Assembly: GCA_900554205.1 (NCBI GenBank)
Contig: USGM01000039.1
Location: forward strand, 1-25,280
Length of the DNA: 25,280 bases
Source of the DNA: an uncultured Lachnospiraceae bacterium
GTDB lineage: Bacteria; Bacillota; Clostridia; Lachnospirales; Lachnospiraceae
Direction of reading: 5' to 3'
Positions 7,797-15,137 of the stretch are shown here, in pieces. Made by a program: the position numbers and the translations under genes. Position 1 is the stretch's first letter; the number at the start of each line of letters is the position of its first letter. Below the pieces are notes generated by a model. It was given only the letters and a program-made list of their open reading frames with translations. It was not told where the DNA came from and did not search any database.

Positions 7797-7832
7797 ATGT
7801 TATCCCATCCTTTACCCACAACTGCTGTCGCG

Positions 7833-8744
7833 TCAGTCTTCCTCAAAATTCAACTCCACGGTTCTTCCGTCCTTTGCCGCCACCGTCTGCGGAAAAATCT
7901 TGCGAACCTCTCCCAGAAACTCTTCGGGATGCGTCAGGGAAGGACTGTAATGCGTCAGCCAGAGCTCCGGCACCTGTGCCGCCTTTGCAATGCGTGCCGC
8001 CTCGTACATTGTCATATGCTTATTCTCTTTTGCCTTCGCCAGCTTATCCGCCTCACCGTACATTCCCTCCAGCACGAGGAGATCAGCGCCGACCGCATTC
8101 TCCACAATGGATTCGGTCGGTCTTGTATCCGTACAGTATGTGACCTTGAGCCCTTTTCTCGCAGCCCCGAGAACCATGTCCGGCCTGTAGATCCGCCCCG
8201 CCTCTTCGATCGTTTCGCCCTTTTGCAGTCTGCCCCAGTACTTCATCGGAATCTGCTGCTCCTCAGCGCGTTCCTTGTCAAAGCGCCCTGCCCTGTCGAC
8301 CATAAAGCTGTAGCCGTAGCAGATCACGCTGTGGTTCACCCGGAACGCCTTCATCCGGAAACCGTCAAATGCAAACTCCTGTTGATTTTCTGTAATCTCC
8401 AGACAGTTGATCTCAAACGGCAGCTCCGGTGCGATCGTCCTGAGTGCATTCACCGTTCTGGTCAGGCCTTTAGGGCCAATCAGCAGCAGCGGTTCCGTCC
8501 TCTCCGCATTTCCCATCGTCAACAGCAGTCCGGGCAGACCGCTGATATGATCCGCATGATAATGGGTAAAGCAGATAATATCGATCGGCTTGGGACTCCA
8601 CCCCTTTTCCCTGAGAGCAATCTGCGTTCCCTCACCGCAGTCGATCAGGATACTTTTCCCATTATATCTGAGCATCAGCGACGTGAGCCAGCGATAGGGA
8701 AGAGGCATCATTCCGCCCGTTCCCAGTAAGCAAACATCCAGCAT
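7833..8744 (-). CDS. rnz: Ribonuclease Z (tRNA 3' endonuclease)
   Basis: RNase Z trims the 3' trailer of tRNA precursors that lack an encoded CCA. The 303-residue length is right for the short bacterial form. Metal ligands of the metallo-beta-lactamase fold are all present: His61, His63, Asp65, His66 (THYHADH), His138 (VNHS), Asp206 (CTDTR) and His265 (LTHYSPS). The RNase Z-specific His243 in KHMTMYEAARIA replaces the Zn ligand pattern of other hydrolases. An insert at about 150-195 corresponds to the flexible arm that holds tRNA. It starts nine bases after the small Cys protein gene. The neighbourhood with t6A genes joins two tRNA maturation steps. Confidence 0.93.
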   Translation of the reverse strand: MLDVCLLGTGGMMPLPYRWLTSLMLRYNGKSILIDCGEGTQIALREKGWSPKPIDIICFTHYHADHISGLPGLLLTMGNAERTEPLLLIGPKGLTRTVNALRTIAPELPFEINCLEITENQQEFAFDGFRMKAFRVNHSVICYGYSFMVDRAGRFDKERAEEQQIPMKYWGRLQKGETIEEAGRIYRPDMVLGAARKGLKVTYCTDTRPTESIVENAVGADLLVLEGMYGEADKLAKAKENKHMTMYEAARIAKAAQVPELWLTHYSPSLTHPEEFLGEVRKIFPQTVAAKDGRTVELNFEED

Positions 8745-8753
8745 TCTTTCCTC

Positions 8754-8999
8754 CTAGAGCAGTTCCGTACCCTCCTTCTCCTCCACGGGCACCTTAAACT
8801 GCGAAATGATTTCATCATAGCAATCCTCACAGAGGTCAAACCGGTGCGATATGCCGTCTCTCCGGCTGAAATACCCAAAATTCGTATTCACCGCAACACA
8901 TCCCTCTTTCAGATATCCATTCTCCACCTTCAAAGCTCTTCCGCAGCAGTTGCAGACAGCTTCGATTAATTTTTCTTTCTGTTCCTCGTACTTCCGCAT
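8754..8999 (-). CDS. Small Cys-rich, probably zinc-binding protein
   Basis: The 81-residue protein has Cys16, Cys18, Cys19, Cys34, Cys57 and Cys60; Cys16-x-x-Cys19 and Cys57-x-x-Cys60 are spaced like the two knuckles of a zinc ribbon. The N- and C-termini are charged and probably helical. There is no signal peptide. Function unknown. It lies between tsaB-rimI and rnz, with GGAGAGGAG before the ATG and possibly its own promoter in the 82-base gap upstream. Confidence 0.75.
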   Translation of the reverse strand: MRKYEEQKEKLIEAVCNCCGRALKVENGYLKEGCVAVNTNFGYFSRRDGISHRFDLCEDCYDEIISQFKVPVEEKEGTELL

Positions 9000-9034
9000 T
9001 TCGTTCTCCTCTCCCTTTGTAATCCAGTGGCTCT

Positions 9035-9059
9035 ATTATAGCAAAAAAGGAGAGGTCAA
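9035..9059 (-). promoter_or_regulatory. Possible internal promoter
   Basis: A perfect TATAAT on the minus strand (9035-9040) lies in the 82-base gap between tsaB-rimI and the small Cys protein. TTGACC (9054-9059) is present, but only 13 bases away, too close for a standard sigma-A promoter. It may be an activator-dependent promoter or chance. Confidence 0.3.
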
Positions 9060-9081
9060 CGCAGTGGAAAATGTTGTAATA

Positions 9082-10215
9082 TCAGTATCTCTTCCACATA
9101 ATATTCGCATCCTCAACCGGCTTCTCATAGAATCTCGGCCGGATTCCCTCAGACAGAAAGCCCAGCTTCTCATAGACATGAACAGCCGCCATATTGCCGA
9201 CGCGCACCTCAAGCGTGAACGCTTCCACCTTCTTCTCCTCGCCCCGCCGGATCAGCTCGCGCAGCATCGCCTGTGCAATCCCTCTGTTTCTGAACTCCGG
9301 TGCAACGACGACATTATCGATGTTTGCCACATTGCAGCTGTCCGTGAAGCCGCAGCATCCGGCAACCTTCCCCTCCGTCAGCGCAACGACATAGGTACAG
9401 TAATCGTGTGACAGGAGATCCTTGAACTGCTCCGCCGACCACGGCATGGAAAAGGACTCGGACTCGATCTCGGCAAGTCTCGGAATATCCTCCTCTCGGA
9501 GCTCACGGATGACAAGCTCGCGCTCCCTCTCTGCCTGACTCTTTCTAAGGTATTCCGGCTGATGCTCCGCTGCGTCCACCGTCTTCCCCTGTGCATAGTA
9601 GACTGCTCCTAAGCCTGCAACGCTCGCCGCCCGCTGCCTGTTGTTTCCGGCGGGTGCCAGACTGTATGCCACCTTGAGCTTCTCCCTGATCTTTAACAGA
9701 TACACCGGCACACCGTCCCCGAGGAAGATCACCGGTCTGCCGATCTCATTCAGTCTCTCCACAAGCTCTCCGATGTCCATCGGGCTTTGAGGGAGCACAT
9801 CGTGCAGGACAAATTCTTCTCCCTGTGCAAGGAACTCGTACACAGCCGTGTAGACCTGATTTCTCCGCGCATCCATGATAGGGCAGACAAGCCTGTCCGT
9901 CCCCCAGAGATTCCATGCGAGTCCCTCCAGCGTGGGCACCTCGACCAGCGGCTTTTTCAATGCCAGTCCAAGCCCCTTTGCCGTCGCCGAACCGATGCGC
10001 AGTCCCGTGAAAGAGCCGGGGCCGGAAGCTATGGCAATGGCATCAATGCTGTTCATATCCAGTTCAATCATATTCCGCAGCTCGTCCAGCATCGGGAGGA
10101 GCGTCTGGGAATGCGTTTTCTTATAATCCGTTGTGTACTCTGCAAGCAGCACGCCGTCCTCAACGATCGCCACGCTTGCCACAAGCCCCGAGCTGTCCAA
10201 ACCAAGTATTTTCAT
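9082..10215 (-). CDS. tsaB-rimI: Fused TsaB / RimI: t6A complex subunit plus ribosomal-protein N-acetyltransferase
   Basis: Residues 1 to about 230 are TsaB, the TsaD-binding subunit: MKILGLDSS start, ASGPGSFTGLRIG (63-75) and a degenerate ASHKA fold. Residues from about 235 to 377 are a complete GNAT acetyltransferase of RimI type: IRELREEDI start, acetyl-CoA loop VVAPEFRNRGIAQAML (303-318) and NMAAVHVYEKLGF (341-353). The linker is short (about 222-236). In most bacteria these are two adjacent genes; the fusion is known in some Clostridia. TsaB scaffolds TsaD and TsaE; RimI acetylates the N-terminal Ala of ribosomal protein S18. The start lies seven bases after the tsaE stop. Confidence 0.93.
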   Translation of the reverse strand: MKILGLDSSGLVASVAIVEDGVLLAEYTTDYKKTHSQTLLPMLDELRNMIELDMNSIDAIAIASGPGSFTGLRIGSATAKGLGLALKKPLVEVPTLEGLAWNLWGTDRLVCPIMDARRNQVYTAVYEFLAQGEEFVLHDVLPQSPMDIGELVERLNEIGRPVIFLGDGVPVYLLKIREKLKVAYSLAPAGNNRQRAASVAGLGAVYYAQGKTVDAAEHQPEYLRKSQAERERELVIRELREEDIPRLAEIESESFSMPWSAEQFKDLLSHDYCTYVVALTEGKVAGCCGFTDSCNVANIDNVVVAPEFRNRGIAQAMLRELIRRGEEKKVEAFTLEVRVGNMAAVHVYEKLGFLSEGIRPRFYEKPVEDANIMWKRY

Positions 10216-10222
10216 TTCGTTC

Positions 10223-10708
10223 TCAGCTCTCCTTTACTTCCAATCTGATCCCGCGGTAGTCAAAGCCCCTCTCGAGATTCTTTTCTATCGTGACACAGAT
10301 ATATTTTTCCGGCAGAATCTCCTCGATCAGATTCGCCCACTCTATCATGCAGACACCTTCGCCGTAAAAGCAGTCCTCGTAGCCGATCTCATCCATCTCT
10401 TCCACATCGGCAATGCGATACACATCAAAATGGTAGAACGGCAGTCGCCCTTCGTCATAGATCTGAAGGATTGTGAAGGTCGGGCTGTTGACCGGCCCGG
10501 TAATCCCGAGTCCCGCCGCAAAGCCCTGCGTGAACACGGTCTTGCCGACACCGAGATCCCCCAGCAGGGTATAAACCTGTCCCGCCTCTGCCGCCGCTCC
10601 GAGACATCTTCCGAGTTCAAAGGTGTCCTCCGGCGCTTCCGTCTCGATCAGCAGCTCACCGTTCTTCTCTAATTGTTTCCATATAAAATCTGCACTGAAT
10701 TCTTTCAT
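10223..10708 (-). CDS. tsaE: t6A biosynthesis ATPase TsaE
   Basis: TsaE binds the TsaB-TsaD dimer and hydrolyses ATP to reset the complex after each turnover. The 161-residue protein has the P-loop LLGDLGVGKT (48-57), followed by the TQGFAAGLGI helix, the conserved SPTF, the HFDVYRI segment and the IEWA motif. Length is as expected. It is followed after seven bases by tsaB-rimI and preceded after 19 bases by the YcxB-like gene, which fits one transcript. Confidence 0.95.
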   Translation of the reverse strand: MKEFSADFIWKQLEKNGELLIETEAPEDTFELGRCLGAAAEAGQVYTLLGDLGVGKTVFTQGFAAGLGITGPVNSPTFTILQIYDEGRLPFYHFDVYRIADVEEMDEIGYEDCFYGEGVCMIEWANLIEEILPEKYICVTIEKNLERGFDYRGIRLEVKES

Positions 10709-10727
10709 ATCCTGTCCTGTCGTTTCT

Positions 10728-11207
10728 TTATATGTTGCGGATCTTTACCTTCGCAGGGGGCATGTGCGTGGAAATCATCTCCACGACCGCCGGCAGCTTA
10801 TCTCCAAGCTGCTTTCTCGGAAAAATCGTCGCGTTCACCTTCGAGGTGTAGACGATGATACTCCTTCCGGTAGATACCGCCTTATCCATTTCCTCCCAGG
10901 GATACTGTACCGTCTCCTCGCCCTGGGAAATGGTGATTCCCTGCTCGTCCAGCAGATAGTGGAGCGGCTGCTGGAAGCCGGGATTGCTCAGAATCTGCTG
11001 CTTGCTCCTGATGAAGAGCGTCCACGGCAGATACAGCAGCATGATCACTCCGAAGATCAGATACAGCCACTGCCCTGTCAGCACCGCCAGCACGACCATC
11101 AGAGCGCCGAAGCAGCTGCCGATGATACCGGAAGCGCTGTTGTAGGAATGCCTCAGCAGATAATCATAGAGATCTTTTGCATCAATTTTTACATCCAGTT
11201 CGATCAT
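10728..11207 (-). CDS. YcxB-like membrane protein
   Basis: The chosen start is the ATG at 11207 because GAGGA precedes it at five bases; the frame remains open to 11261, but the upstream part overlaps the terminator of the preceding gene and is unlikely to be translated. The resulting 159-residue protein has two membrane segments (about 26-45 and 48-67) joined by a short turn, and a C-terminal soluble domain of the YcxB type (LLDEQGITISQ, QYPWEEMDKAV, Ile-Val-Tyr). The biochemical role of this family is unknown. It is probably the first gene of the run ending with ispD; no convincing promoter is visible in the 47 bases before the terminator. Confidence 0.75.
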   Translation of the reverse strand: MIELDVKIDAKDLYDYLLRHSYNSASGIIGSCFGALMVVLAVLTGQWLYLIFGVIMLLYLPWTLFIRSKQQILSNPGFQQPLHYLLDEQGITISQGEETVQYPWEEMDKAVSTGRSIIVYTSKVNATIFPRKQLGDKLPAVVEMISTHMPPAKVKIRNI

Positions 11208-11254
11208 TTCTGTCCTCATTTCTATAATGCAATATAAAAATGCACCATCTTGAA

Positions 11255-11282
11255 AAAGCACCTACCATTCCGTAGGTGCTTT
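11255..11282 (-). terminator. Rho-independent terminator of the 775-residue lipoprotein gene
   Basis: AAAGCACCTAC (11255-11265) and GTAGGTGCTTT (11272-11282) form a perfect 11-bp stem with a six-base loop; on the minus strand the stem ends in a CTTTTTC run. It separates the lipoprotein gene from the downstream ycxB-tsaE run. Confidence 0.88.
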
Positions 11283-11371
11283 ATACAGATTTACTATGTT
11301 AAATTCTACCCCAGCCAGGATGAAAATGCAAGTTATATTTCGGGGGCTCAGAAGTCAGGCATCTGCCGTTA

Positions 11372-13699
11372 TCACTCGTCAAGATATAGCTGGACTCTGT
11401 TGCTGATAATTCCCGCTGTTTCCTCAGAAGTCATTCCGCTCTCAAGCATGGAGCATACTTCCTCATAGACGATTGCGCTGATTCTTCTGTCTTCATATGG
11501 CTGTCCACCGCAATGATTTAAGAACTCAGCCGCCCTCTCCATCGAGTTACTTCCATCATCAAACAGCGTCACCTCGATACCTTTATTTCCCATAAAATAC
11601 AGCTTTCCTGTTTCATCCTCTGTGTAGTAATCGGACGGCGTAATCTTACAGATGCCGAGGCTGTCCCTTCCAGCGCTTTTTTGCATTTCCTCTCCGAACA
11701 GGATCGCAAGAAATTCGTTGACTGCCTCCGGGTTCTTTGTGTTACTGTTTACGACCACCATTCCTCCCGACGGAACGAGATACCCCACGCATCCGTCACC
11801 GGCCGGATAACCGGCAATCCTGCCATTTTCATATTCGATATGGTCAAAAAGGCTGATAAAATCGGCATAGGCTGTCAGATACCCCCAACATAAGTCAGCT
11901 GGATTTTCAAACCACTCGTCGGATAGCGTCTGCACCTTCCCGCTCCTTACCGTGTCCAGAAGCTCAACAAACCCTTCCTCTTTCAAATACCCTGCGCTGT
12001 CCTGAAGGTTATATCGGGTCAGCTCCTGTACCACCATGGCTGGCGACATAGTTCCATCAAAAACGTATGGCGAACGAATCTCCCCTGATAAATCGCCTGT
12101 CTTTATCAGTTCCAGCAAGCTCTCCATATTCCACGCAGACGGAATTTCCCGGTCTGCCGCCGCAACAAAGGTCTTCGCCACAACGCCAAGCGGAAGTCCG
12201 TACATTTTCCCGTCTATGGTTCCAACCTCAATGGCACCGGGAAGAATCTTTTCCCTGATTCCCTCCCCGACAAATTCCGACATATCGGATAACAGACCTT
12301 TCTGCGCATAGTTATACATGTCTTCATAGGAAACATAGAGGATGTCCGGACCATTCTGCTGAACCAGTTCAAGCTCTATCCTTTCCTTCTCTGCCTTATC
12401 CGAAGCGTCTGTGTAATCATACTTGAAATTAGGCGAAGACATTTGAGCCCGAAGCGCACACCGCGCCAGAAGCCCGCCATCGCCCATCAGATCTGCTACC
12501 ACAACATTTCCCACCGCAGCCGCTGGCTCTGTCGACAGTCTCGAGATCCAGAAATCACGGTTCAGCCCGGAGCATCCATTCAGACAGAGCCAGATGCCAG
12601 ACCTGTCATCGCGTACAAGCTCAACCGCAAAATTCGCAGTATCGACTCCTGTGGAAGAGAAATCCACGACAATCTCCTCCCCGCCGGTGCCGATATTCCA
12701 CTTCACCAGTTTTCCGGCGTTTCCTGCTGCCGCATCGCCCTTCCCGATATAGAAAATATCATTTCCCCACAGACCGAGAACCTTATCTATGTCCGCCGAG
12801 GAATCACTCAGTGCGCACAGCTCTTTCAGCACACCATGCTCCGCATCCACCCAGAGAAATTTATATTTTCCGCGGGAAACGTCGTTCGTTATGGCAATAT
12901 ACTCTCCTGTGTCTGTCATAATCAGTTGTAGCAGCTGCTCCTGACGGCTGCTTTGAAATTCCATGAGCTGTTGTTTATTATAGTCAAACACATACAGATT
13001 ACTTCCCGAGCCGTCTCCTCCCGAAAGCACATATATGTTTCCATCCTTATCCACTCTGCACTGCAGTTCATTCCACATCGGCAGCACATAGGGAAGAACC
13101 GTCTCAATTTCCTTCTCCAGAAACAGATCATAAAAATCAAGTATCTTACAGTTATCCCCAAAGTCCGTCAAAATCATCTGATCCGATGACTGGATGTACA
13201 ATCCGTCTGCATCTATGGCATAAGGAACCCACCGCAGAATGTAGAAACCATCTGTGCCGACGCTCATTCCCTCCACATAACCGATTTCATCGTCAAGCCC
13301 GAAATCCTCCGGGGTAAATGAGATGTTCTCCGTTGTCCCGCTGTCCGTATCATATTTCTCATACCTGTACAGGGCATTTTTACCGGTACTGTATACGCCT
13401 CCCTCATCCAGCCTGAGACGCAATCTCCAAAAACAGTTTCCTGTCGTTCCCGAAGAGACGATTCCCCACTCCGCACCGTCATCCGCTTCCCATTTTTGAA
13501 AGCCCTGTACGTTGAGCAGATTTTCCTCTATTTTCTCCCCAGACATATCGGCAGCTGTAAATCCATCTTCCTTCCAGTTCACCACTGTCTCGGTCTTCGT
13601 CTCACTGCTGGCAATCGGAGCTTCGCCCTTACCACAGCCACATAGCAAAATAGCCGGAATAGCAAATAAGGCGACCGCTCTTTTCATCAAGTTTTTCAT
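11372..13699 (-). CDS. Large lipoprotein: propeller-like domain fused to an ABC solute-binding domain
   Basis: The start at 13699 is chosen because GGTGGGG precedes it and it gives a perfect lipoprotein signal (LLCGC, lipidated Cys22); the frame stays open further upstream to 13831, but that part has no signal. The 775-residue product has two parts. Residues about 50-385 carry repeated strand-turn units of propeller type (VGTDGFYIL, DKDGNIYVLS, GNDIFYIGK, RSGIWLCLNG). Residues about 396-775 are a family 1 extracellular solute-binding domain (GPDILYVSYEDMYNYAQKG, GKMYGLPLGV, SGGMVVVNSNTKNPEAVNEF). It has its own promoter and terminator and no permease or ATPase nearby. It may deliver ligands to a distant importer or act as a surface sensor; both are inference. 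Confidence 0.88.
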   Translation of the reverse strand: MKNLMKRAVALFAIPAILLCGCGKGEAPIASSETKTETVVNWKEDGFTAADMSGEKIEENLLNVQGFQKWEADDGAEWGIVSSGTTGNCFWRLRLRLDEGGVYSTGKNALYRYEKYDTDSGTTENISFTPEDFGLDDEIGYVEGMSVGTDGFYILRWVPYAIDADGLYIQSSDQMILTDFGDNCKILDFYDLFLEKEIETVLPYVLPMWNELQCRVDKDGNIYVLSGGDGSGSNLYVFDYNKQQLMEFQSSRQEQLLQLIMTDTGEYIAITNDVSRGKYKFLWVDAEHGVLKELCALSDSSADIDKVLGLWGNDIFYIGKGDAAAGNAGKLVKWNIGTGGEEIVVDFSSTGVDTANFAVELVRDDRSGIWLCLNGCSGLNRDFWISRLSTEPAAAVGNVVVADLMGDGGLLARCALRAQMSSPNFKYDYTDASDKAEKERIELELVQQNGPDILYVSYEDMYNYAQKGLLSDMSEFVGEGIREKILPGAIEVGTIDGKMYGLPLGVVAKTFVAAADREIPSAWNMESLLELIKTGDLSGEIRSPYVFDGTMSPAMVVQELTRYNLQDSAGYLKEEGFVELLDTVRSGKVQTLSDEWFENPADLCWGYLTAYADFISLFDHIEYENGRIAGYPAGDGCVGYLVPSGGMVVVNSNTKNPEAVNEFLAILFGEEMQKSAGRDSLGICKITPSDYYTEDETGKLYFMGNKGIEVTLFDDGSNSMERAAEFLNHCGGQPYEDRRISAIVYEEVCSMLESGMTSEETAGIISNRVQLYLDE

Positions 13700-13787
13700 A
13701 AGCCCCACCAGTTGTGCTTTGGAGCGGAAGTCCCACTCCAAAACACAATCTTTCATCAAACTATTAGTGATAATAGCACTATAATTA

Positions 13788-13850
13788 TTATCGATGCCAG
13801 AATACTCGTATATACATACCAAGGCAAACAAATAATATCTTTATTAGCAT
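13788..13850 (-). pseudogene. 20-codon leader ORF resembling the start of a low-molecular-weight tyrosine phosphatase
   Basis: In the ~230-base leader of the lipoprotein gene, an ATG at 13850 preceded by AAGGA opens MLIKILFVCLGMYIRVFWHR and stops. IKILFVCLG is what LMW protein tyrosine phosphatases have before their catalytic C-x5-R loop, but the N-I-C-R-S continuation is missing. It may be a deletion scar of such a gene or a chance match of a short peptide. Translated or not, it is the only coding-like item between 13700 and 13930. Confidence 0.3.
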
Positions 13851-13930
13851 TTTCCTTATCCCCCCATAACACTAAAATCCATTACAGCTTGCCAAAGCAC
13901 CGTTTTCATATGGTTTTATTTTACCTTCAT

Positions 13931-13959
13931 ATTATATCATATGTTATCATGTCTTGCAA
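13931..13959 (-). promoter_or_regulatory. Promoter of the 775-residue lipoprotein gene
   Basis: On the minus strand TTGCAA (13954-13959) and a perfect TATAAT (13931-13936) stand 17 bases apart. Transcription would begin near 13924, leaving a long leader of about 225 bases before the ATG at 13699. Confidence 0.65.
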
Positions 13960-13975
13960 ATCTTTTTCAGTATAT

Positions 13976-14004
13976 AAAAAGGGCTCAGCCTTATGGCTGA
14001 GCCC
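13976..14004 (-). terminator. Rho-independent terminator of ribU
   Basis: GGGCTCAGCC (13981-13990) pairs perfectly with GGCTGAGCCC (13995-14004) around a four-base loop. On the minus strand the stem is followed by TTTTTATATA. It closes the ribU transcript 17 bases after its stop. Confidence 0.93.
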
Positions 14005-14020
14005 AACACACAATCTTCCC

Positions 14021-14758
14021 CTACTTTCTATGCCCTGTCTTGATCAGGGGGCTGAGCGGCTTGTACACAAGCAGCGTGATCACCGACACGCTGACACCCT
14101 TGATCAGGTTCAGCGGCGCAACACACGCGATCACAAAGCTCACAATGCTGCCCTCTGCCACCAGTCCGTTTGTCTCCGCCCCCATTGCGATCAGTCCCTC
14201 CAAGGGTATTCCGTAGAGCTTGGAGAATGCGGGCAGCAGATAGATTGCGTTGAGTGCCGTTCCAAAGATCGTCATGATAACCGTTCCGGTGATGCAGGCG
14301 ATAACAGCGCTCTTCTTGTTCTTATGAAATGCATAGACTGCCGATGCCGGAAGAATAAAGCTGCACCCGACAACAAAGTTTGCAAGGTCGCCCACAAAGG
14401 CTGTCGTTGTGCCCTTGAAAATCAGCTTCAGAAGGATTTTGATAAACTCCATCATAACGCCTGCTGCCGGTCCGAACGCGAAGGTGCCAATGAGGATCGG
14501 CAGCTCGCTGAAATCCAGCTTGTAAAAAAACGGTGCAAAGGGCAGCGGGAACTCGAACAGCATCAGAATCGCGGCAATGGCTGAAAACATACCGATCATC
14601 GCGGTCTTCCGCGCGTTGAATATCGGCTCGTTCCGCCCGTTCTTTTTCTGTGCCGCCTTCTCCAGAAGAAGCGCCAGCACAAAGAGTGCCACAATGATTG
14701 CCAGAAAACTTAAGACATAGAGCAGGTTGTCTGCTACAGCTTGAAACAGTTTGTTCAT
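14021..14758 (-). CDS. ribU: ECF transporter riboflavin-binding subunit RibU
   Basis: The start at 14758 is chosen because GGAGG precedes it; the frame is open to 14839 but that part overlaps the riboswitch terminator. RibU is the S component that binds riboflavin and works with the shared ECF module (EcfA, EcfA', EcfT), which is not in the window. The 245-residue protein contains the RibU core of six segments (from about residue 52) with the family pattern FEFPLPFAPFFYKLDFSELP, FGPAAG and TNGLVAEG. Typical RibU is about 190-200 residues; the excess is one additional N-terminal membrane segment (about 10-33) and a basic linker (KKNGRN). The FMN riboswitch upstream fixes the vitamin assignment. 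Confidence 0.93.
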   Translation of the reverse strand: MNKLFQAVADNLLYVLSFLAIIVALFVLALLLEKAAQKKNGRNEPIFNARKTAMIGMFSAIAAILMLFEFPLPFAPFFYKLDFSELPILIGTFAFGPAAGVMMEFIKILLKLIFKGTTTAFVGDLANFVVGCSFILPASAVYAFHKNKKSAVIACITGTVIMTIFGTALNAIYLLPAFSKLYGIPLEGLIAMGAETNGLVAEGSIVSFVIACVAPLNLIKGVSVSVITLLVYKPLSPLIKTGHRK

Positions 14759-14839
14759 TTTACTTTTCCTCCATTTTTCTGTCGGAAAATTCTTCTTAGC
14801 TCGTATGGGAAGCCGCGATGCATGTATGCCACCACGCAC

Positions 14840-14868
14840 AAAACCCCGAATCCTGCAAAGATTCGAGG
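14840..14868 (-). terminator. Riboswitch-controlled terminator before ribU
   Basis: CCCCGAATC (14844-14852) pairs with GATTCGAGG (14860-14868), one G-U pair included; on the minus strand the stem is followed by TTTTGTG. Lying between the FMN aptamer and the ribU ribosome site, it is the expected off-state expression platform. Confidence 0.75.
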
Positions 14869-14944
14869 TCTAATATACACTGCTCCCAACTGCTGCCTCC
14901 CTGATCCTTCATCCGATCAATTGCCAGAAGCCGCAGCCGAAATT

Positions 14945-15086
14945 TTCTTCTTTCATCCAGACTTTACTGTTGGTCCCGGACTTTCACCGAGTCAGCCATG
15001 ACATCTGTCCCGCTTTCGCAGGTTTCGTCTGCCATGGGTCGCGGACTTTACCGCCAGTAGGGAATTACACCCAACCCCGAAGAATT
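14945..15086 (-). ncRNA. FMN riboswitch (RFN element)
   Basis: Read on the minus strand, the element begins with TTCTTCGGGG and GTGTAATTCCC, shows GGCGGTAAAGTCCGCGACCC, then the variable stem, then GTGAAAGTCCGGGACC and ends GTAAAGTCTGGATGAAAGA, which pairs back with the start to close P1. These are the conserved parts of the RFN aptamer in the right order. It senses flavin mononucleotide and lowers riboflavin uptake when FMN is plentiful, here through the terminator at 14840-14868. Confidence 0.97.
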
Positions 15087-15108
15087 TTCTTTCAATTTTT
15101 ACGTTCCT

Positions 15109-15137
15109 AGAATAGCACTATCCGTTAGGAAATGCAA
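15109..15137 (-). promoter_or_regulatory. Promoter of the riboswitch-ribU transcript
   Basis: On the minus strand TTGCAT (15132-15137) and TATTCT (15109-15114) are 17 bases apart. The -35 box lies inside the last codons of the preceding gene (stop at 15125), so the two transcription units are packed with no spacer. No terminator is visible between them, so some ribU mRNA may come from the upstream operon, but any such transcript would also pass through the riboswitch. Confidence 0.6.

Noticed and set aside
7797..8729. Plus-strand open frame of 310 codons opposite rnz
   Set aside because: Mirrors the RNase Z gene, composition rich in Arg/His/Leu without pattern.
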